The notes under the pieces: model-generated | What the model was told of the DNA's origin: nothing | The model's input: the letters and a program-made list of their open reading frames with translations, nothing else | Databases searched by the model: none | Shown: piece after piece, positions 9,641 to 21,370 of the stretch | Layout of the letters: each line of letters begins with the position of its first letter | How positions within the stretch are numbered: the stretch's first letter is position 1 | Source: Agrostemma githago | Taxonomy: Eukaryota; Streptophyta; Magnoliopsida; Caryophyllales; Caryophyllaceae | Direction of reading: 5' to 3' | Assembly: GCA_958450325.1 (NCBI GenBank) | Contig: OY288246.1 | Location: 43,205,619 to 43,269,618 of the forward strand | Length of the DNA: 64,000 bases | Made by a program: the position numbers and the translations under genes

Positions 9641-12600
9641 TCACTGATTTTTTTAATTTTATTATTCTTATTATTACTAACGTGCTTCACTTAAATATAA
9701 CCTTTAAACTTATTAAACGCACATTAGTATTTATAACGTGCTTAAATTTGTGACAAAACTCGACAACTTTGTTAATAGAGCTCGGCAACTTCGTGACCTA
9801 GCTCAGCAACTTCGTGACCTAACTCGGCAAGTTTGTTAACTAGGTTAAAACTCGTGCAAATTTCATGGTGGCATAAACAAACGCATGGCGAATTGAACAA
9901 CAAAATAACGAATCCAGAGTAGTTTACATCAATACCTATCTAAGCTCCTTTATTTTAATCCAAATAGACGCTTGTATACAGATTACTGTAACAAATAATT
10001 TTGCAACTCCTCGTATCTAGATCAAAATTCATCCATACCCACAAGAAAAAATGTGTAAACCATTAGCGATACAACTCAATTACGTTGTCTACTAATCAAT
10101 AGAAAAAAATGAAAGTTTTAGCTAAATGCAGTAAACGTTTGACATATTCCACCAAAATAGTTGGTCGTAAAGACTTCCTCTATAAAATTTGTACCAAAGT
10201 GGAACAATCAGCTTCGCTTATAAAGCTGGAGAACACCTTCTTTGTTAATCATATTGTTATTTCATAAGCCCTTAAGTATGAATCATTACTAATTGCCTAA
10301 TTCTGCTAGTTTTGAATCATGGTGAATTAGAGGGATCATTTCTTCAAGGTCCTCGATCTCTTACCTTATTGCATCACCCAAAATGAGATTAGCAAGATGA
10401 TTGTAGATCTTTCCATGCCCGAGCATCAAAAAAAAGTAATTTAATAGGAATATCATACAAAGTATACAAAAATATCTCCTCAAAAAATAACAGAAACTTG
10501 TACAACTCCACAAAAGACAAAAAGAATCAAGATTGATTGATCGCAACCGCTAATTTGGAAATAACCCTACTCAAAATGACATTTATCAAAATCACATAAT
10601 AATGCACATCAGAACTCAAACTTAGCTCATTTCAAATAGTAAAGGGAGACAGTTTGAGGAGTAAAGAATATTGGCAATCTTATTTCCATTTTTCATTTGC
10701 AACCTCTCATTCAAATCTCATGCAAAAATGAGGATTTAATTGATCTTTACAACTACCATGAAATATGAATCAGCAATTAAGATACAATTGCCCACTATTC
10801 AAAATACATGTGTAAATAAGTAAAATATAGGATTAATATTGTTAAGAAATTCGTCGCTGGAAAAAAAAGGTCGGTCAACAAACAGGAAAAGCCGAAATGA
10901 ATATCGAATCAAAGTTTAGTCAACAAACAGGAAAATCTCAAATTCATCGCCGAGATAAAAAAATCGTTCGTCAAACATTCTACTGAGTATAAAGAAAATC
11001 TTATAGCCAACCTCTTACAAGAGATTCGTAGATCAAAAAAGGCCAAAGTCAATTCATGAGAGGATAAACATATCCGATAAATTGGATTAGCAAAGGCAAG
11101 AGATATGAATCTATTCATCAACCTATTCTATACACCAATGTATTCAATAATAGTATTATTATTACTCTTTAATTATAATATTTATATTTTAAAAAACTTA
11201 CAAAATCAAATTTTAAAATTATTTAATACAGTAGTTAACTAATAAAAAAAAGTTATATTAAATTGAATATTTGTTTACGTTTTTAATTTAAAATATTAAA
11301 AATAATTTATTTTTGATCATAAATTCAAATATAATACTTTATATATTTAAATATTAATATGTTATTAATTTTAATAAGTTCTCGCTTATCCAACGGGTCG
11401 GACCGGGTTTCGACCCTAAAGAACGGGTCATATCGGGTTCGGATCAAATGGGTCGCGGGTGGAAAAAAATGTGTTTCTTTGTGTGGGTCATGAATGTTGT
11501 ACTGGTCAACTACTTACCATAATTCTCTATTCTAAACAGGGGTTTTGTGGGTGGGTTTATTGAATAACTGGTAAACTACACCCACCCAATTTCTGTAGTC
11601 ATATACTTTTGCAATATCTTTGAGATTATTCGTCATGCTTTATTTTGTCAAATAATGCTTAAATGTCGGTGTGTACGTTTCCTTGTGTAGATGTGAAGTG
11701 TGAACGACTGATATGTCAGAAGTAGAATGTCGTGCGATGAGCAAGGGTCAAAGCATAGTGGGGTTAAAGGCGATGTTGTATCGAAATAAATAAATGAATA
11801 ATCTGAAATAAAAATCGTAAGCAAAGATATTGAATCTTCAAACCTTCCATGGCATCTCTGATCTGCCTTTCATACCTCCTATCGTATGATCGTATCCATC
11901 TCTAAGGCAATTTCCGATGGTTCTTTACTTGTTGATTCCCCTAAAAAGGATGAGTATTGTCGAAAGCACCTCCTATCGTATCCATCTCTAGGGTACTCTT
12001 GCACCAATAGCCACTACATTCTTCCGTGTATCCATAATTCCACCCCTTCAACATCTTAGACCTTTTTTGACAAACAATAAAAACACTTTATGCTCACCGA
12101 CTATGAAATATGGAGTATAACGTAGAAGTTAGTAGAAATGTTTTTGTTTTAACTCAAATGGTTTGCAGTTATACAATATCATCTGTGAAAAGTGACCAAC
12201 TACAGAAAACCATAAATAAAACATATGTCAGCTCACAACTGTGACACCAAATAAGGTGTAGTAAATAATCGAGCCCACCTCTCCGCCACAGCTCTCTCTC
12301 CTTTATATCCTATTGTTTCTTCAGTGAGATTCTCCTTCGCAACCTACACAGGCTTAAATCTAAATCTCAGTTTAATTCATTTCAACCGATAAAGAAAATT
12401 GAACAGGTGTGATAACCTCGTCTGCGATGCTTGCATCCATTTGAACACAACAGTTACATACATCCAAGCTGCTTAGAAATTACAAAGAAGAAAATAAAAT
12501 GAGCATGAGCAAGGGAGATCAGTATGTTGGAAAATCGGGGAAGTGTGGTTAGTTGAGTTTGGATGTAAGACCCACTTTGGGTAGGCGGCTTTGAAAGGGA

Positions 12601-13827
12601 AATCGGTAATAAAAATAGACGACGGGAAGTAGTTTCGGACACCACTAACCATAACGTTCAGTGTGAACAGAAAAAAGAAGAAGAGAATTTCAGGATAGTG
12701 ATTATACATTACAATAGAATTTTATACATTAATCGGACATATAGTACATGTTGATGGCCTTCTGCCCTTACAAAACCTTCCCCACCGCAAATGTACCCCA
12801 ATATACATTAAATTAACAATATGGAATTACATCCAATTCATCAAAACAAACTGAAATCAACATCACAATAACTAATCATAGAAATTCATCACAATAACTA
12901 AACATTTCTAAATCCATCTACAAACCTTCCTAAATCCTAACCCTAAAATCAATACAAACAAACCGAAATGCTACTCCAATTAATCATTTAAAAAATCCTA
13001 ATTTTCATCCAAACGAATAGAAATCAACAAAAAAAAACTAATAGTTGATCAATCATAAATTCAACTAACCTTCAGGTTGATTTCCAAAAATTCCTCCACC
13101 AAAACCTGATCAAACAAAAAACGTAAACACAATTCTTTAAATTGAACGTAAACGAAAAACGTTTTAAACATAAACTGGAATTAAAGAAAAGTAAAAATTA
13201 ATGATTCAACAAATTGAATCAATGCAAACGTAAACCTACCTCATGGAAAATACAATTAATATCAATTAAATGTTCTCCATAGCAGTTTTTGAGGTCTCAG
13301 AAAGATTAGCTGCTATGATATAATTTTGTGGGTTTGACGGTGGTCTCCATAGATTTAAATAAACATCAATGGTGGTGGCTTTCGTTGGATTTATAAAAAA
13401 GAGGTTGAGATTTTGGGGAATATCATACACTTACACGTGCGTGTATGAAATCTTCGTACACAACGAATCATATCGCGCACGTGTCAAACTAAGGTGATTG
13501 GTATAGGGTTAGAGGTTAGTAATTTTGCATTTCTAGTTAATGGTTAACTTTAGTCTAGTTAACTTGATTTTGGAAACTTTTTTATTTTTTTATTTATTTT
13601 ACATTTTTTTTCTTGAAATATTTATATAATATTGTTAATATATTTTCGATTAATTTAGAATGTACAATTATTTAATATGATTACATTTTTGTGGTTTTTT
13701 TTAAAATCTTAATATATTAATATTATTATCATTATTATATAAGGTAAATATATTAAAATAAATAATTAAAAATTAAAAAATTTTGAAAAGATAAATAATA
13801 TAATTACCAAACATATTACTAATATAC

Positions 13828-13831
<4 letters not shown>
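9641..13831. other. AT-rich spacer between MULE-1 and MULE-2, no recognised gene
   Basis: No domain could be recognised on either strand. Points seen: four degenerate copies of a 21-24-bp unit (CTCGGCAACTTCGTGACCTA) at about 9755-9845; a GGGTCGGACCGGGTTTCGAC-type stretch at 11385-11465; and an open segment at 10361-10546 (-) containing GHGKIYNHLANLILGDAI, followed by a GTAAGA donor-like site, that could be an exon of an unknown gene. The rest may be intergenic DNA or decayed transposon. Confidence 0.4.
9755..9845. repeat. Short tandem repeat, unit 21-24 bp, four copies
   Basis: The core CTCGGCAACTTCGTGACCTA and diverged versions (CTCGACAACTTTGTTAATAG, CTCAGCAACTTCGTGACCTA, CTCGGCAAGTTTGTTAACTA) follow each other directly. 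Confidence 0.7.
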
Positions 13832-13910
<79 letters not shown>

Positions 13911-13959
13911 TGTATGTATGTATGTATGTATGTATGTATGTATGTATGTATGTATATAT
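13832..13959. repeat. (TG)n(TATG)n compound microsatellite at the MULE-2 end
   Basis: About 23 TG units are followed by about 20 TATG units, ending directly at the MULE-2 TIR. Open frames here are repeat translations, not genes. Confidence 0.92.
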
Positions 13960-14569
13960 GTACAGAGTAAAGATCAAGTGAGTCCTCTTTTCATCTTTGA
14001 GTCCGTAAGTCCTAATCACAACCATTGATTTAGAGGAAGATGGATGATGATGATTGATTTGAGCAATAAAAGAAGTAACTGACATATATGGTAAAAATAT
14101 ATGAAATCTCTCTATTTCCTTAATTCTCTCTACTGAATCTTCCTCTCTCTTCTCATACACATAACGTACAACCTTTCACCCTTCATCTTCATAATTTTCA
14201 ATCGTCATCTTCGTAAGCTTCGAAATTTCTTCCTCACAAGCTTCAAAATTCAAAAATTGTTGCAGTCATATTCAGTTCAATCCCTTCAACTGTACTCAAG
14301 GAACGCTTCGATCATCTTTCTATGATTAGGGTTTACGAAATTTTCAGAGTTTTAACCTTTTTGTGTGCCAATTAGTGATTGCATATTTCTTTGAAAATTA
14401 TACTTCGAGGCAAAAAATCATCGACAGTCCCAAGAGCAAGCCAACCAAGGGTCAAAAAAAAATGTCTCTAATGAATTATGTCGATCTTTTTTCTAATTAC
14501 GAATATTGCTTTGTATCCCTTTGATACTTTTTATATCCATTGGTATTTTGATTATCACTAATGGAATAA

Positions 14570-15165
14570 CGCTGTTAAATTTTGTTGCACTGACTAAGTA
14601 TTCCTGTTACTCAAAGGAACGATTGGTGTTACTATGAGAGTGAATGATGTTAACCTACGATACAAATCTGGTCTCATAATCAGTGTGTTATAGAGACACA
14701 CTGTAGATGTTACTTTAACAATTAAATGATGTTACTCTAAGTGATGAATGATGGTATTTTCATAATGGTGGTTAAACAACACTGTTTTCATCAGTTACTC
14801 TGACGCATTATATATGTTATTACTTCAAGAAACGAATGTTGTTACTTTGGTAATGAATAGTTCTAACCTAAGAAAGAAGGTTGTTAACCCGCATTACAAA
14901 GTTGGTTTCATCATCAGGGATTGGGGTTCTTACCCTAGCAAAAAAAATGTGTTACTCTAACGCAGTGTAGCTGTTACTTTAACCAACAAATCATGTTACT
15001 ATAAGGAATGGTTGTGGTTAATTTAAGAATGAATGGTAAACAACGCTAATATCCTCTGTTACTTTTATGCATTATATATATCTGTTATTTTAAAGAACGA
15101 ATGGTGTTATTCCAATACATCTGAGATGTTACTCTAACCAACAACTCATGTATTAAATAAATATA
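14570..15165. repeat. Minisatellite of MULE-2 (GTTACTTTAA/GTTACTCTAA)
   Basis: Many copies of the complement of the MULE-1 minisatellite motif are spaced 20-40 bases apart, in the same subterminal position and orientation relative to the TIR. Confidence 0.75.
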
Positions 15166-15248
15166 GAGTTAACTGCAACGTTGTACATCACTATGTGTAA
15201 AAACTATGTAAAAAATCAGTTATTCTTATAAACCCACAAAAAAAAAAC

Positions 15249-15394
15249 AACTTCGAATCCGCAAGCCAACGCGTAGATTTTATAAAATTCCACCGCCTCA
15301 TCGATTGTTCCGAATACTTGCCCCATATACAGAGTGAATGCCTCACCCACATCTCCGCACCATTCTTGTGCATTCGCTTCTTTGCCAATGCTAC
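15249..15394 (-). pseudogene. FAR1-domain exon fragment in MULE-2
   Basis: An acceptor (TTTTTTGCAG) at 15395 is followed on the minus strand by an open exon. It encodes GKEANAQEWCGDVGEAFTLY, then MGQVFGTIDEAVEFYKIYAL, then ACGFEV. This is the start of the FAR1 DNA-binding domain (F-x-S-x-D-E-A-x-x-F-Y-x-x-Y-A-x-x-x-G-F). Homology stops at an A/T run near 15249. The rest of the transposase gene is absent. The fragment points towards the nearby TIR, whereas the MULE-1 transposase points away from its own missing left end, so the segment seems rearranged. Confidence 0.72.
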
Positions 15395-15491
15395 CTGCAA
15401 AAAAATAAACAACGTTACGCCCATGGAACATATGTGTTACTTTAACTCATAAGTTGTATTACTCTAACTCGTAAAGCAAGTTACTTCAACA

Positions 15492-15496
15492 TCAGC
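15492..15496. repeat. Left target duplication of the outer LARD (TCAGC)
   Basis: It pairs with TCCGC at 55751-55755 with one mismatch. It directly precedes the LTR terminus TGTAATCCCC. Confidence 0.7.
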
Positions 15497-16084
15497 TGTA
15501 ATCCCCTAGAAATTCTAACGCAATACAATGGCGGAAACACTGTAGAAGTGGGATTATAACACACTGTAGCTATGTCTTGATTTAAATAAAAATGGTAAGT
15601 CAGTACATAAGCCATAAAATAAAAAAATGGCTACAAAATAAATAAATAAATAAATAAAATACATAAAAAGGGTTTTAACAATCCATAATACAGTGATCTG
15701 ATTACAACAAGCAGGATCCATAACTGCTCGCTAGCCCACCCGAAGGAAAACACATATACCTGCCATGTTAAAAACGTAACAGCCACAATCAGTGGGGAGC
15801 AACGTCAACGTTCTCCCAGCCGTATAACAGGATTTTAAAACTGTAATTACTATTATAGAAAAATAGTAAAAATGGAAAACAGTAAAACACATTATAATAA
15901 GAATAAACTTTCAGTGAAAAACTTCACGTATCAAAACAATATAATAAAAATGAGTTCTCCGAAGAAAACATAAAACATTTGCCAACCTGCAACCAAATTA
16001 TATCGATAATAATAAAAATATTCAAAATGACGTTATGGATAGGAGTAGTGTAGACGGCTAGACTTTCACTACACTACAAAAAAA

Positions 16085-16350
16085 ATAGCCATAGCAAGGG
16101 ACAAATCCGTTGCAAAAGGCTCAAATTCTGTTGCAAAAGGCCATTTTGCAACAGATTTGCAAGGGATTTGTGTCCTCGCAAATGGTGGTTGCAAAAATGA
16201 CTAATTCTGTTGCAAATCCCTTGCAACCTACCATTTGCAACGGACTTGCAACGGAAATAAAGTCGATTGCATGACAATAAAGTCCGTTGCAAATCCATTG
16301 CAAAAGACAAAACTTGCAACGGATTTGCAAGGGAATGACCCTTGCAAATG
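16085..16350. repeat. Left subterminal TTGCAA repeats of the CACTA element
   Basis: More than ten copies of TTGCAACGGA, TTGCAAGGGA or their complements occur in both orientations. The right end mirrors them at 19295-19525. Confidence 0.85.
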
Positions 16351-17313
16351 TGCAATATTGGTGAATTCATTGCCCGTTTTTGGCTCCCCAAATTGCGAAT
16401 ATTTCATAAAAATATGCAACAAACAACATATGTTTACAATTCCACAAATACTCAAATACAACAAACAACATATCAAAATATATTTGTATATATATTAATG
16501 CCAAAATGTATACAAATTTACATTGGACCGAAAATTACATTGGTAACGTACAATAATGCATTATAACATCAATATCTCCTAAAATATTATGTTTCCAAAA
16601 AAAATACAAATTAATTTAAATATCCACATCATTGATGCAACGACGTTCGAGAAATGACATTGATCTTCTTCGGTGATCTTTAAATAGGAATGAACAATAG
16701 AGATTTAAGATTGATACATATTGACTATAGAAATAACATGGAAAATAATGGCAAATGTTGGAAAATTATCTTTACATCCTAACTCCAATATATAAGAATA
16801 ATTTTTTTTGGACCACATTGTTCAAAGCCTCGAACCAACAACTATTATACCTCTATCACGCTAGTTAGAAATACTATATGTACTATAGAAAAGAGAAAAA
16901 TAACATACTTCGCAAGTATAACACATCTTTTGTACTATTTTATGTGTGCATTATTTAGCTCCGTTGATTCCTATAGCATAAGAATTAAGAATGAAGCTGG
17001 ATTAGTGAAACAATTGGAAATATGAAACTAATTCAAAGATACCTTCGTACAAGGTTTGATAAGAAGAATTAATTTATAATCCGTAATAGAAATTAAGGAA
17101 TACAAGAGATCTAGCTAATTAATTAAGAATCCAGTAGACTTATTTTAATAATTTTTGACTAAAACTTCACCAAAGACGAATTCAACTGACGTCTATAATA
17201 TTGGAGTATTTGGGTTGTAGCATTAAAAATAATTTCAATTGGAGAAAAAAATTAAAGAGCTGAAGTAGATAAAATGGTTAATTATCGTCGCCGGTCACAA
17301 TATTTTAATAATA

Positions 17314-17395
17314 TACTCCCTTTGTTTTGTAAATGATTAATACTCCTCACATATATTGTACAAACGGAACAATCATTTAAAATCGGAGGAAATAT
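17314..17395. mobile_element. Probable Stowaway-type MITE inside the CACTA element
   Basis: A TA dinucleotide is followed by CTCCCTTTGTTTTGTAAATG. About 80 bp later comes the near-complement CATTTAAAATCGGAGGAAA, then TA. The size and CTCCCT end fit Stowaway/Tc1-mariner MITEs, but the ends are imperfect. Confidence 0.5.
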
Positions 17396-18427
17396 AATGC
17401 AATACAAGTGGAGAAATATATGTAGGAAGAACATGTCACAGGGAGAATCATGAGTGGGATACCTTAGCTTTCTTCTACTTGTAAGTTGTAATACTTAAAT
17501 GTTCAGACAGACAAAGAGCTCCAAACAAATTTCAACTTTAATTTCCTTCATATGTTCAAAAAATAATCAACACTACTATTCTGTCTCTTGTATTGACCTC
17601 ATAGTCTAATCTTCTTTCTTAATTATTATTGGTTCATACTCCGTATATAGTTAACAACCAACCCATCTTAGATTATATATGTGGGATAGTTGACTCCCAT
17701 ATATACATACCGGTTGGCAATGGTTCTACAACACCAGACCTGCATTCATAAAAGACTACAATTATAATAAGCCATACAAAGCCTCTTCCATTTAAGGATC
17801 AACGCGAGAAATTACTGCTATGCCTTAATTATAATTAGGTGACTCCAGCAATTCTATACAAAATTAAGCAAAAATATCGAGTTACTAAATCAATTGACAT
17901 ATATATAATAAATTGACATATAATAACTCCACAAATAAAAATAATTAGGAAAGAAAATTCAATCTATGCGGACTACAAGAGTTTCATAGACTACTAAGAC
18001 CATGTTCTTTTGAGTTGAAGTAACTAACCCCAAGCATCACAATTTACTATCCACAATTCATAAATAAATAAATAAATTCAAACATAAAAATTCTTCACAA
18101 TGAAAAGTTAAACTTAACACTAATCATTAACCTCATCATCATTTCATCTAGTACAGTAAATGAGTTACAAATACTCATAACAAAAGTGACGATACTCCTA
18201 CAAAAATATGATCAAAACTGGCTGCGAGAATCGAATCAAAATATATCAAATGCAGATTCAATCAAAAACCAACAATTCAATTCAACAACACCATTTTGAA
18301 TGTATATTTATTCAAAGCATAATGTTAATAAGAAAAGTGAATAAAAGTACCAAGTATTTCACATCCTCCACAGCAATTTCTTCCTGTTGACAATGAGAGA
18401 GAGGGAGTAAGAAAGAGTACTAGTTAA

Positions 18428-18556
18428 AAAGATATTTATAGGGCCATTGCTAAGCACGTTAAGCCGTGCTTCAATCCTTCTCATAAAATCCATGGCTTCT
18501 TGCACTGGCCTTGTTAGCTCCTCCCTATACTTCACCAGCATATCGTAGTATGCTTC
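18428..18556 (-). pseudogene. Captured exon of a class I KNOX homeobox gene (KNAT1/BP-like)
   Basis: On the minus strand an acceptor (CTGAGCAG) at 18557 opens an uninterrupted 43-codon stretch: EAYYDMLVKYREELTRPVQE, then AMDFMRRIEARLNVLSNGPI, then NIF. This is the end of the KNOX2 domain. The REELTRP-QEAM-F-RRIE core is that of class I proteins of the BREVIPEDICELLUS/KNAT1 kind. The exon start just before EAY is the intron position I recall for STM/KNAT genes. ELK and homeodomain exons were not found nearby, and homology fades after NIF. There is no stop or frameshift, so capture is recent or the fragment is short enough to have escaped damage. It lies within the CACTA borders, so it is transduplicated host sequence. 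Confidence 0.8.
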
Positions 18557-18894
18557 CTGCTCAGATCATCATCAACATCCATCATCTTATTAGCCTAAAC
18601 CAACATTAACACCTACCTATTCTCCAATTATAATACTAAGTTGTTACGGAATTCATGTCTTCTTCTTTAATCTTTATATTATATACGATCGAGCACGTGT
18701 TTAATTTCACACCTTAAACAATAAGTTTACTAATAATATTTTAATTAACAAAAAAATACTATTTGACCCATTTGAAGAATCTAAATCTAAATCAAGAGCA
18801 ATATATTATACTGTATAACCCACACACTTTTGGCTTAAAAGATAAGATTATGTGACTTGATACACTCAAAAGCGGATCTAAAAACAATTGGGGA

Positions 18895-19260
18895 AATGGC
18901 GTCAGGATGCCGCCGGGAAAGGCGAGGATGCCGGAAAGGGAGGAGGGTGACAGTGGTCGCCGGTGAACCACCACAAACAAAAATAGAAAAATAATAAAGA
19001 AGAAGAAGAGTGAGGAGGAGAACCAGAGAGGAAGGAGAGTGAGGAGGAGAACCGGAGAGGGAGACTCGTCGAAGAGGAGGGATGCGCCGGCAGAGGAGGG
19101 AGGCGTCGGTGTCGCCGACAGAGGAGGGAGGCGTAGGTGTCGCCGGCAGGATGGAGGTGGCAGCCGGAGGCAGAGAGGGGAGGGGAGGGAGCGAGGTGAG
19201 GGTTTAGGGTTGGGGTCGAGTACCTGGGGTTGGGAAATTGGGGGTCGACAAATGAAATGA
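18895..19260. other. GC-rich, GGAGG-biased stretch in the CACTA element
   Basis: Base composition departs sharply from the AT-rich surroundings, with repeated GGAGGCG/GCCGG motifs. The minus strand reads as a Pro/Ser/Leu-rich low-complexity frame. It could be a captured 5' UTR or exon start of a plant gene, but I recognise no domain. Confidence 0.4.
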
Positions 19261-20604
19261 ACAAAGGGGAGTGCTGGCTTTTGTTTTTGAGAATTTGCAA
19301 CGGACTTGCAAGGGATAGTCCGTTGTAAATGTGAATTTGCAAAGGATTTTTCCATTGCAAATAATGATTTTCCGTTGCAACCTTACGCACTAAGGGGAAA
19401 AAATTTTGGCGTCTATGAAACTGTTGCAAATTTATTGATCCGTTGCAAGTTTTCATATTCCGTTGCAAGTCCCTTGCAAATATTTTTTTTACAAGGGAAT
19501 GAGTTTCCCTTGCAAATATCCCTTGCTATGGCTATTTTTTTTGTAGTGCTAGGAGAATACTAAAAACTAGCTTCGAGAACTTTGTTCAAACAAATTAAAC
19601 TTCGGTCTCTAACTAGGCTACTTAACCATAATAGAGCGACGACTTATAAATGCGTGGCCCTAGTTTAAGATAATGCACACCCCTCCTGGGATTACCTGTC
19701 ACCCAGTTCAACTTATGACGGCGACTTACTGCGAGGCCTAAGCTTAAGGTCAAAATGTACACAACTCCCGGGATACCTGTCAACCGGTTCAACAACCAAT
19801 GTACCGATTCCTGATACACTAGCCTTATAGTTGATGGCAAAACCGTAAACCCTAGAATATATTCCATAACTCCAAAACAAAGCCAATATCGATATTCAAA
19901 AGATATAATCAATATAAATAATATCAGGATAAAAGAAGTAAACATTTATATTCTAAAAGAGGAAACTTTCTATTTTAGGAAACTTCTATTTTTAGAAAAT
20001 TTACTAAAAATAGCATTATATCAAAATAGTGAAAATATTAGTTCATACTAATACCACATTTTTAGTAAACGATATAGATTTATAAAACAAATACTTTCGG
20101 CCTTAACGATATTAATTATTAAAGTAAGAACATTTGAGTTTATGAAATTATTGAAATATCGTACAAGTGTATAAAATGATTAAAAATGTCTTAAACATTT
20201 TAATAATACTAATCAGGGTGTTTTCAAAATTTACAAAGCTAAAATTCCCTAATTATTATTAGTTACGACAATACGATTACAAATAGGATTTTACGGCAAA
20301 TGTCAAATTAAATCTTTTAACGTCTTTTATTTAATTAAACCACTGAATATATTTAGAATATGTTAATGGATGATTTAACTCTTAAAGTTTCAGATTTAAA
20401 TATTTTCAAAATAGCTGGAAAAATAAATCTTTTCGGTAAGACGAAGCATTTTAACGATAAATCGTAATTTGTCCAAAAATCAATACTTATTAATTAAAGA
20501 CTTTAATAAATAGTACAAAAACTACGTAAAATAGTTAAAATATATTTATGGACATTCTGTCCAGAAAAGAAAATTTTCCAGAATCCTAAAACTCGGTTTT
20601 TAAA

Positions 20605-21370
20605 GAACTTTTTATCAAAATAATGTTCAAAAATAAATAAATTATCATTTCGGATCGGAATGAAAACAAATTAATAAAATGGTGTCCACCTAGGCTTGGA
20701 CCAATACAAGCCTAACCTACCTTGACCACTACAATACCAAAACCAACTCTTTTTCTTCAACCTCACAAACGCCCATCACAACCCCATTAACACCACCAAC
20801 TACCATGGCCACACAACTACCATGTGACCACCGTTCCTCTCCGTTCACTCCAACGAGCACTGCCACAGAACCGCCGCCCTCGCTCCACCGGGCAAATTTC
20901 TCTCCCCTGGCCACCATTCACGTTTTTTTCCACCACCACGGCCCGAGTTCGTGCCCGGAAGTCGAGTAACCACCACAAGTCCACGACTCAGCCTCGAACC
21001 ATTGCAACCTGATTTCCGTGTTCAATCCTCCAATTTGCAATTAAGACAACACCGAGCGAAATCGGGACGCCATCGAGCAAAAAACGTGAATGCTGTCCAG
21101 GGGATTGAAATTTGACGGTGGTAGCCGTGGCGGTGCTCGTTGGAGTGAACGGAGAGGAACGGTGGTTGCGTAGCCATGGTGATTGGTGGTGTTAATGGGT
21201 TATGGTGGGTGTTTGTGAGGTTGAAGAAGAGAGTTGGTTTGGTATTGTAGTGTTGAAGGTTAGGCTTGTATTGGTCCAAGCCTAGGTGGACACCATTTTG
21301 TTAATTTATTTTCATTCCGACCCGAAATGATAATTTATTTATTTTTGAACATTATTTTAATAAAAAATTC
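20605..21370. mobile_element. 766-bp foldback MULE in the outer LARD LTR
   Basis: A perfect 9-bp duplication GTTTTTAAA (20596-20604 and 21371-21379) flanks it. The partner LTR (27940-27955) keeps the uninserted site CGGTTTTTAAAGCG. The two halves are inverted copies of each other for about 330 bp each (GAACTTTTTATCAAAATAAT at the left; its near-complement at the right), with a loop near 20930-21060. Long TIR foldback structure plus 9-bp TSD indicates a non-autonomous MULE. Small open frames inside show no known domain. Confidence 0.88.

Larger units (their letters stand above)
13960..15496. mobile_element. MULE-2 left part (interrupted by the retrotransposon nest)
   Basis: The left TIR begins GTACAGAGTAAAGATCAAGT followed by GAGTCC twice, as in MULE-1. 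A long minisatellite block (GTTACTCTAA/GTTACTTTAA, 14590-15160) and one FAR1 exon on the minus strand follow. At 15496 the element is cut by the LARD. It resumes at 55751-55756, where the sequence matches the corresponding stretches near 56070 and 57750 of its relatives. Without the insertion MULE-2 would be about 2.5 kb and non-autonomous. Confidence 0.75.
16072..19548. mobile_element. Non-autonomous CACTA element (3.5 kb) carrying a KNOX exon
   Basis: The termini are perfect inverted repeats of about 29 bp beginning CACTACAAAAAAAATAGCCA. The 3-bp target duplication is CTA (16069-16071 and 19549-19551). The empty site is seen in the partner LTR at about 26863 (GACTAGGAGAATAC). Both ends carry many subterminal copies of a TTGCAACGG/TTGCAAGGG unit (16090-16350 and 19290-19520), which is typical of CACTA transposase-binding regions. 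No transposase is encoded. The interior includes a host KNOX exon (18428-18556) and a GC-rich purine stretch at 18895-19255. Confidence 0.9.

Noticed and set aside
13819..14160. Open frames of repeated Thr-His and Cys-Val on both strands
   Set aside because: They are translations of the (TG)n(TATG)n microsatellite with no domain.
18792..19468. Two overlapping 187- and 188-codon Pro/Ser-rich frames
   Set aside because: They cover the CACTA subterminal TTGCAA repeats and a low-complexity GC-rich stretch; composition explains the open frames.
19622..19945. Conserved small frame in the LARD LTR (also at 26937-27227 and, inverted, 31780-31971)
   Set aside because: It persists because the LTRs are homologous. 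The frame is broken differently in each copy and is short, so I do not call a gene.
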